Assembly (NCBI GenBank): GCA_023436495.1
Contig: JAEZIT010000095.1
Span: forward strand, 1-45,107
DNA from: Acidobacteriota bacterium
GTDB taxonomy: Bacteria > Acidobacteriota > Blastocatellia > Pyrinomonadales > Pyrinomonadaceae
Length of the DNA stretch: 45,107 bases
Direction of reading: 5' to 3'
A program made the translations under genes and the position numbers. A model generated the notes under the pieces. The model was not told the origin of the DNA. It did not search any database and saw only the letters and a program-made list of their open reading frames with translations. Positions 41,103 to 45,107 of the stretch are shown in pieces; position 1 is the first letter of the stretch, and every line of letters starts with the position of its first letter.

Positions 41103-42896
41103 ATGGGAACCAGGTTTAATAAGTATTTATGGACGGTATTTGCGGCGGTGATGGTTATCTTTCTCGCTGGCGGTTCTTCCGCGTTTGCGCAGAAGGGCGG
41201 TAAAGGAAACGGCGGCGGACGCGGCAACGGCGGGGGAAAAGGCGGTGGCGGTTGGCAGCAGCAGAGCCGCGGTAACGGCAACGGCGGTTGGAAGCAGCAA
41301 GGCGGCGGCCAGGAGCGCCAGCAGCAGCGTCAGTGGCAGCAAGCTCAGCGCCAGCAACAGCAACAGGTCCAGCAGCAGAGACAGGCCCAGCAACAGCAGT
41401 GGAATCAACAGAGGCAGGCCCAGCGACAACAGCGCGAATGGCAGCAGCAGGCTCAACGTCAGCAACGTCAAGTCCAGCAACAGGCTCAACGTCAACAACA
41501 GTGGCAGCGCCAAGCCGAGCGCCAGCAACAGCGCCAATGGCAGCAACAAGCCCAACAGCAGCGCCGCGCTCAGCAAACCCAGTGGAACCAGCAACGGCAG
41601 GCACAGCGCCAACAGCAGATACAGCGGCAAGTGGAGCGTAACCAGCAACGCCAGTGGCAGCAGCAAGCCCGCGAACAGCGACGAGCGCAGCAGGCCCAGT
41701 GGAACCAGCAGCGCCAAGCTGAGCGCCAGCGACAACGTCAGTGGGACCGACAGGCGCGTGATCAAAGACGGGCGCAGGAAAGCGAATGGAACCGCCAGCG
41801 TGGTTGGCAACGTCAGGCAGAACGCGGGCGCGATCGTGATTACCGGTCGAACGACGTACAACGAATCTGGCGCGGCCGTGACGACGATCGAGGTAGTGAC
41901 AGCCGCGGGCGTGCATCGAATTGGCCTTGGAGCGGCCCGGGAAACAGTGATTGGGGCCACAGTCGTCAGGCATATCAACATGCCCGCCGTGATGCGCGTC
42001 AATACCAAAGGGAACTCGAAAAGCAGTATCGCTGGGAAGATAAGATCTCACGGAGGTCTTCGAGGGACTACTGGCGTGACCGTTCCGGCGATTGGGTAAA
42101 TTATCCGACGTATTCTTCCGGTTATTCGAATAATTACTCGTATTACCCGCAGGCTTACCCGGTCTATCGCACGTACTCGTACGTAGTACCTTCACAGGAT
42201 TATTACTACGATTATTACGATCAGTATCCGCAGTATAGCTACGCGCCGCAGTATTATGATCGGGCGAGCTGGATGGATCAGGTACTCGGGATCGTGGTAA
42301 GCAGTTTCCTCGGAGACCGTTTCGGCGATGTATTTACGGGGCCGCAGTACGATGGCTACTATCTGCCGGAGGATTATGCGTACACGGATGGTTCGAATTA
42401 TTACAGCGTCTATCCGCAGTACGGTTCGTATTACAGCCCGGACTTGTACGTTTACGACCCGGCGTCGAACTATTATCCGGTGCGCCAGTTCAGCGTCTAT
42501 GATGGATTTTCTAACCTCCTTCCGTTTGCCGATATGTTCAGCCCGTACTCGAACGGATATATCGACAATTCGGCACGGGAGGCGTACGGCTACGGATATG
42601 AGCAAGGGTACGCGGACGGCCTGAATGCGGCACGCTACAGTCAGGACGCTTCGTTCTACGACCCGTACATATATCCGGATCGCGGATACGATATGTATTC
42701 GACAAGCATTGCAGCAAACCGTCAGATGCTAAGCGCGGCATATGAGCAGGGATACCAAGACGCTTTAGAGGGCCGGGACATCTACGGCTCGGAAGACGCC
42801 CTCGGCGGTCTGGCCGGCCTCGGCTTGGGCGATGGCGGAGACTTCGACCTCGTCAGCCTGCTTCTCAACGGCGTTCTGAGTATGGTCAATATTTAA
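41103..42896 (+). CDS. Secreted Gln/Arg-rich low-complexity protein with Tyr-rich repeats (paralogue 2)
   Basis: 597 residues with a strong GGGGGA site before the ATG. Signal peptide (1-29, ending SAFAQ); a Gly/Lys/Asn-rich stretch (about 30-70); about 200 residues of Gln/Arg/Trp-rich repeats (QRQWQQQ, RAQQAQWNQQRQAER); then a long Tyr/Ser/Asp/Pro-rich region (YDRASWMDQV, SNYYPVRQFSVYDGF) with GYxxGxxDG motifs (YGYEQGYADGLNAARY, YEQGYQDALEGRDIYG). The layout matches the neighbour at 39801. It ends in a hydrophobic LLLNGVLSMVNI, like paralogue 1, which ends in AILQSIFNFVRF. Possibly an outer-surface or cell-wall-associated polymer; function unknown. Confidence 0.85.
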   Translation: MGTRFNKYLWTVFAAVMVIFLAGGSSAFAQKGGKGNGGGRGNGGGKGGGGWQQQSRGNGNGGWKQQGGGQERQQQRQWQQAQRQQQQQVQQQRQAQQQQWNQQRQAQRQQREWQQQAQRQQRQVQQQAQRQQQWQRQAERQQQRQWQQQAQQQRRAQQTQWNQQRQAQRQQQIQRQVERNQQRQWQQQAREQRRAQQAQWNQQRQAERQRQRQWDRQARDQRRAQESEWNRQRGWQRQAERGRDRDYRSNDVQRIWRGRDDDRGSDSRGRASNWPWSGPGNSDWGHSRQAYQHARRDARQYQRELEKQYRWEDKISRRSSRDYWRDRSGDWVNYPTYSSGYSNNYSYYPQAYPVYRTYSYVVPSQDYYYDYYDQYPQYSYAPQYYDRASWMDQVLGIVVSSFLGDRFGDVFTGPQYDGYYLPEDYAYTDGSNYYSVYPQYGSYYSPDLYVYDPASNYYPVRQFSVYDGFSNLLPFADMFSPYSNGYIDNSAREAYGYGYEQGYADGLNAARYSQDASFYDPYIYPDRGYDMYSTSIAANRQMLSAAYEQGYQDALEGRDIYGSEDALGGLAGLGLGDGGDFDLVSLLLNGVLSMVNI

Positions 42897-42909
42897 CGTA
42901 AGTTTGCAA

Positions 42910-42965
42910 AAGAAAGTAAAAACCCGCATCCGGTACACATATCGTTTGCGGGTTTTTACTTTCTT
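42910..42965. terminator. Exceptionally long bidirectional terminator
   Basis: A perfect 19-bp stem: 42910-42928 with 42947-42965, containing AAAAACCCGCA and TGCGGGTTTTT, loop of 18 nt. It serves both the plus-strand paralogue 2 and the minus-strand nhaA fusion, whose stop codon lies in its right arm. Confidence 0.92.
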
Positions 42966-44859
42966 AAGCTTCATATGCGGGACTATGGTCGCGGTCCGGG
43001 ATACGGGACTGCCGTGCTTCAGTTTCTTCGTCCGTTTCAGCACGACGTTTCCAAAGGATCGCAACCCCGATCACTCCGGCCAGGATCGATGCAACAAATA
43101 CAGCGATCTTCGCGGCAGCAAAATCTTCCTCAACCGGGAATGCCTGGCTGGCGATAAACAATGACATCGTAAATCCGATTCCACCGAGAGCACCCGCACC
43201 GACAAGCTGACGCCAGGAATATTCGTCCGGCTTTTCTCCTAACCCTAAGCGAACGACCAGCCAGGATGCCAGGCCGATACCAACAGGTTTTCCTACTGCG
43301 AGGCCCGCTACGATCGCCATCACCAGTCCCATATGTCCTTCGATAACCTCCATCGACATGGCAACACCGGCATTCGCCAGCGCGAAGATCGGAAGGACAA
43401 AATAGCTCGACCAAGGCTCGAGAGTGCGGAGCAGCTTATCGGCTGGTGATTCGATCCGATCAAAGATAGCGTCCATCGCGCGCATCGCTGTAACGGAAGG
43501 CCCATGGCTCATAAGCTTCTCGCCATAACGCCTGGCCTCATCCTGAAAGATGTTCTCAGCCTGTGAAATCAGCACCCGCAGATTTCCAGGCGGCCGCGTC
43601 GGGGTGAAGATCGCCAGTATGACACCGGCGAGCGTAGCATGAATACCTGCATCATGCAGGCAGACCCATAGGACAACACCGGCAATGAAATACGGAAGCG
43701 GGCGATAGATATGCCACCGGTTCATCGCAGCGAGGATGACAGTAACGACAACAGCCGCCAGTAGAAAGTAAAGATTGATACTGGTCGAATAGAAAACGGC
43801 AATGATCACGATCGCTGCCAGGTCGTCCACGATCACGGTCGCCGTCAGGAAAACGCGAAGCTCGACCGGAACGCGGTCGCGAAGCAGCACGATCAACGCA
43901 ATTGCGAACGCGGTGTCCGTAGCAATGGGTATCCCCCAACCGTGCATCAGTGGGCCGGACGGAACGATCGCAAGATACAACAACGCCGGCACTACCATTC
44001 CCCCGACCGAACCTGCCAACGGCAGCGTAGCGGCCCGCCAACGGGATAGGTGGCCGATGGTGAATTCGCGTTTTATCTCGAGTCCGACGACGAGAAAGAA
44101 TATTGTTAGCAGGCCATGATTGATCCAATCGATGAGCGATAGTTCGAACACCGAAGTGCCAAAGCGGAAGCCCGCCATTCGCTGCCAGAATTCCTCGAAT
44201 GCCGGGCCATACTGTGTGTTCGTTAAAACAACGGCCGCGACCGTCATTAGTAAAAGCAAAAGACCGGTTGACGGGCCCCAACGCACGAAATCCAGAGCCG
44301 CGCTTTGAATCCGGTGTCCGAGCGAACCGAGCATGACCTCAGCAAGAGCGTTCTCGTCCCAAGCACCTTCGTACCGGCGTCCGTTAATATAAAATGTGGG
44401 CGTCACGCGCGCACCGCTTCGAAGAGCGCTGCGCCGGTCGTCGCGAACCCTGCGTTCGGCGTTTGCCCAGGCTTCGGGGTCGTCAGAGCCGTCAGCCTTC
44501 ACGCCGAATTCAGACGCGATGCCTTCTATTTCACCGGGGCCGAATTCCGGGCCCTGTATCATCAGCCGCGAGTGCGCCGGCCAGAATTCCCCTGTCTTCT
44601 CGTAAACATATTCGGCAAGGACGGCCGTTGGACGTGCGGTGTCGCTGCCGGCTATAGGCAAATGGCGAAATACATAACGCATCCGATCACCGAAGCGGTC
44701 CCGGAGGCTGGCGATCACTTCATGGGCGCCGTGACAGTATTGGCAGGAATAACTACCATACTCCACCAATGTAATCTCAGCGTCCGGGTCGCCGAGAATA
44801 TGGTCATATTCGGGGTCGACCGGGCGGTCGAGTCTTGTAGCTAGGGGCTTGTCGCTCAT
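42964..44859 (-). CDS. nhaA: Thioredoxin/DsbA-NhaA fusion: Na+/H+ antiporter with N-terminal oxidoreductase domain
   Basis: 631 residues. N-terminal DsbA-like thioredoxin fold (about 15-185) with active-site Cys39-Gln-Tyr-Cys42 and cis-Pro in VTPTFYINGR. No signal peptide precedes it, so this domain stays in the cytoplasm. From about 200 an NhaA domain: NHGLLTIFFLVVGLEIKREF, GIPIATDTAFAIALIVLL, the two essential aspartates in VIVDDLAAI (Asp345, Asp346), and GIGFTMSLFIA. NhaA exchanges sodium for protons for pH and salt balance. Similar NhaA fusions in actinobacteria carry the thioredoxin domain at the other end, so the order here is of note. A short hydrophilic C-tail follows. Confidence 0.92.
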   Translation of the reverse strand: MSDKPLATRLDRPVDPEYDHILGDPDAEITLVEYGSYSCQYCHGAHEVIASLRDRFGDRMRYVFRHLPIAGSDTARPTAVLAEYVYEKTGEFWPAHSRLMIQGPEFGPGEIEGIASEFGVKADGSDDPEAWANAERRVRDDRRSALRSGARVTPTFYINGRRYEGAWDENALAEVMLGSLGHRIQSAALDFVRWGPSTGLLLLLMTVAAVVLTNTQYGPAFEEFWQRMAGFRFGTSVFELSLIDWINHGLLTIFFLVVGLEIKREFTIGHLSRWRAATLPLAGSVGGMVVPALLYLAIVPSGPLMHGWGIPIATDTAFAIALIVLLRDRVPVELRVFLTATVIVDDLAAIVIIAVFYSTSINLYFLLAAVVVTVILAAMNRWHIYRPLPYFIAGVVLWVCLHDAGIHATLAGVILAIFTPTRPPGNLRVLISQAENIFQDEARRYGEKLMSHGPSVTAMRAMDAIFDRIESPADKLLRTLEPWSSYFVLPIFALANAGVAMSMEVIEGHMGLVMAIVAGLAVGKPVGIGLASWLVVRLGLGEKPDEYSWRQLVGAGALGGIGFTMSLFIASQAFPVEEDFAAAKIAVFVASILAGVIGVAILWKRRAETDEETEARQSRIPDRDHSPAYEA

Positions 44860-44955
44860 TCATCCGTCCTTTTGCGTAGTCAGAATTACTTTGTAGTCTA
44901 TGACTTGGAACGGTAGCAAGTCCAGTGATGGTTTTTACGGCATCGCCTCGCGTAC

Positions 44956-44983
44956 TTGTTAAGTTATGCAGGCGTTTTATATT
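44956..44983 (+). promoter_or_regulatory. Probable promoter of der, near-leaderless
   Basis: TTGTTA (44956-44961), a 16-bp spacer and TATATT (44978-44983); transcription would start near 44990, 3 nt before the ATG. No Shine-Dalgarno sequence is present upstream of the ATG. Confidence 0.4.
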
Positions 44984-44992
44984 CTTTAGCCT

Positions 44993-45107
44993 ATGAAGTC
45001 ACCGCTAGTAGCGATAATTGGCCGTCCAAACGTGGGAAAATCGACACTTTTCAACCGCCTGACCGGCAGCCGTAAAGCCATTGTCGGTGACGAACCCGGA
45101 ATAACAC
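44993..45107 (+). CDS. der: GTPase Der (EngA), 5' fragment
   Basis: The 38 visible codons from the ATG encode the first G domain: IIGRPNVGKSTLFNRLTG (P-loop G1) followed by AIVGDEPGIT (G2), which is the signature of Der, an essential two-GTPase-domain ribosome assembly factor for the 50S subunit. The gene runs off the right edge; nothing further can be judged. No Shine-Dalgarno sequence is seen. Confidence 0.93.
   Translation, partial: MKSPLVAIIGRPNVGKSTLFNRLTGSRKAIVGDEPGIT

Noticed and set aside
41127..42195. Long open frames on the minus strand and other plus frames across the Q/R-rich genes
   Set aside because: CAG/CGN-rich repetitive coding sequence removes stop codons in other frames; none has a recognisable domain, and the plus-strand gene has a signal peptide and ribosome binding site.

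Overview
The window looks like a chromosome segment of an Acidobacteriota bacterium, most likely class Blastocatellia (Pyrinomonadaceae-like). This rests on family content: a VWFA-related protein of the acidobacterial type (11097-12086), a PknB-like kinase coupled to a TPR protein, a very large FG-GAP/VCBS surface protein, a free alpha-2-macroglobulin, an ECF sigma/anti-sigma pair and several short proteins with an N-terminal zinc ribbon followed by one membrane helix. Base composition is moderately GC-rich by eye. No rRNA, IS element or CRISPR array was seen.

Region 1 (1 to about 10,950) is an integrated mobile element, entered at its integrase, whose 5' end lies outside the window. In order it carries: tyrosine integrase; an oppositely oriented Cro/CI-type repressor with a divergent promoter region; two small unknown genes; a 150-nt candidate structured RNA ending in a strong terminator; an excisionase/AlpA-type HTH protein; a CHC2 zinc-finger primase-like protein; a DUF3987 primase-helicase-like protein; a TerS-like HTH protein; three consecutive genes that share the same N-terminal LNRxxRLE helix (two short zinc ribbons and a DUF6371/Toprim-like protein); small unknown genes; and a 940-residue tape-measure protein. 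No capsid, portal, large terminase, tail tube or lysis gene is visible. The gene order int - repressor - xis/alpA - primase - terS resembles phage satellites (PICI-like), with the unusual addition of a tape-measure gene. The element ends just before a tRNA-Arg(ACG) gene on the minus strand, a plausible integration site. Pairs of the octamer GTGGGAAT, spaced exactly 12 bp, flank the tape-measure module in opposite orientations.

Region 2 (11.0-24.9 kb) is host chromosome: the tRNA, a VWFA secreted protein, a kinase-TPR operon, a sigma/anti-sigma pair, a membrane TPR protein (YfgM-like), a second membrane TPR protein behind a hairpin, an ATP-grasp ligase with a histone-like basic tail, a PilT-type ATPase, and a two-gene PspA/ESCRT-III-like envelope stress cluster.

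Region 3 (24.9-45.1 kb) is dominated by the cell surface: a 1488-residue FN3/carboxypeptidase-regulatory-like/FG-GAP protein with its own consensus promoter; a 2096-residue alpha-2-macroglobulin with an intact CTEQ thioester, followed 2 nt later by a secreted NTF2-like protein; a zinc-ribbon/TonB-C membrane protein; arabinose-5-phosphate isomerase (KDO/LPS pathway); a secreted unknown; two tandem secreted Gln/Arg-rich, Tyr-rich paralogues, each preceded by a near-consensus sigma-54 promoter; a thioredoxin-NhaA fusion antiporter; and the start of der (engA).

The two most novel parts are the satellite-like element with its own tape-measure gene and shared docking-like N-termini, and the sigma-54-controlled pair of Q/R-rich secreted proteins.
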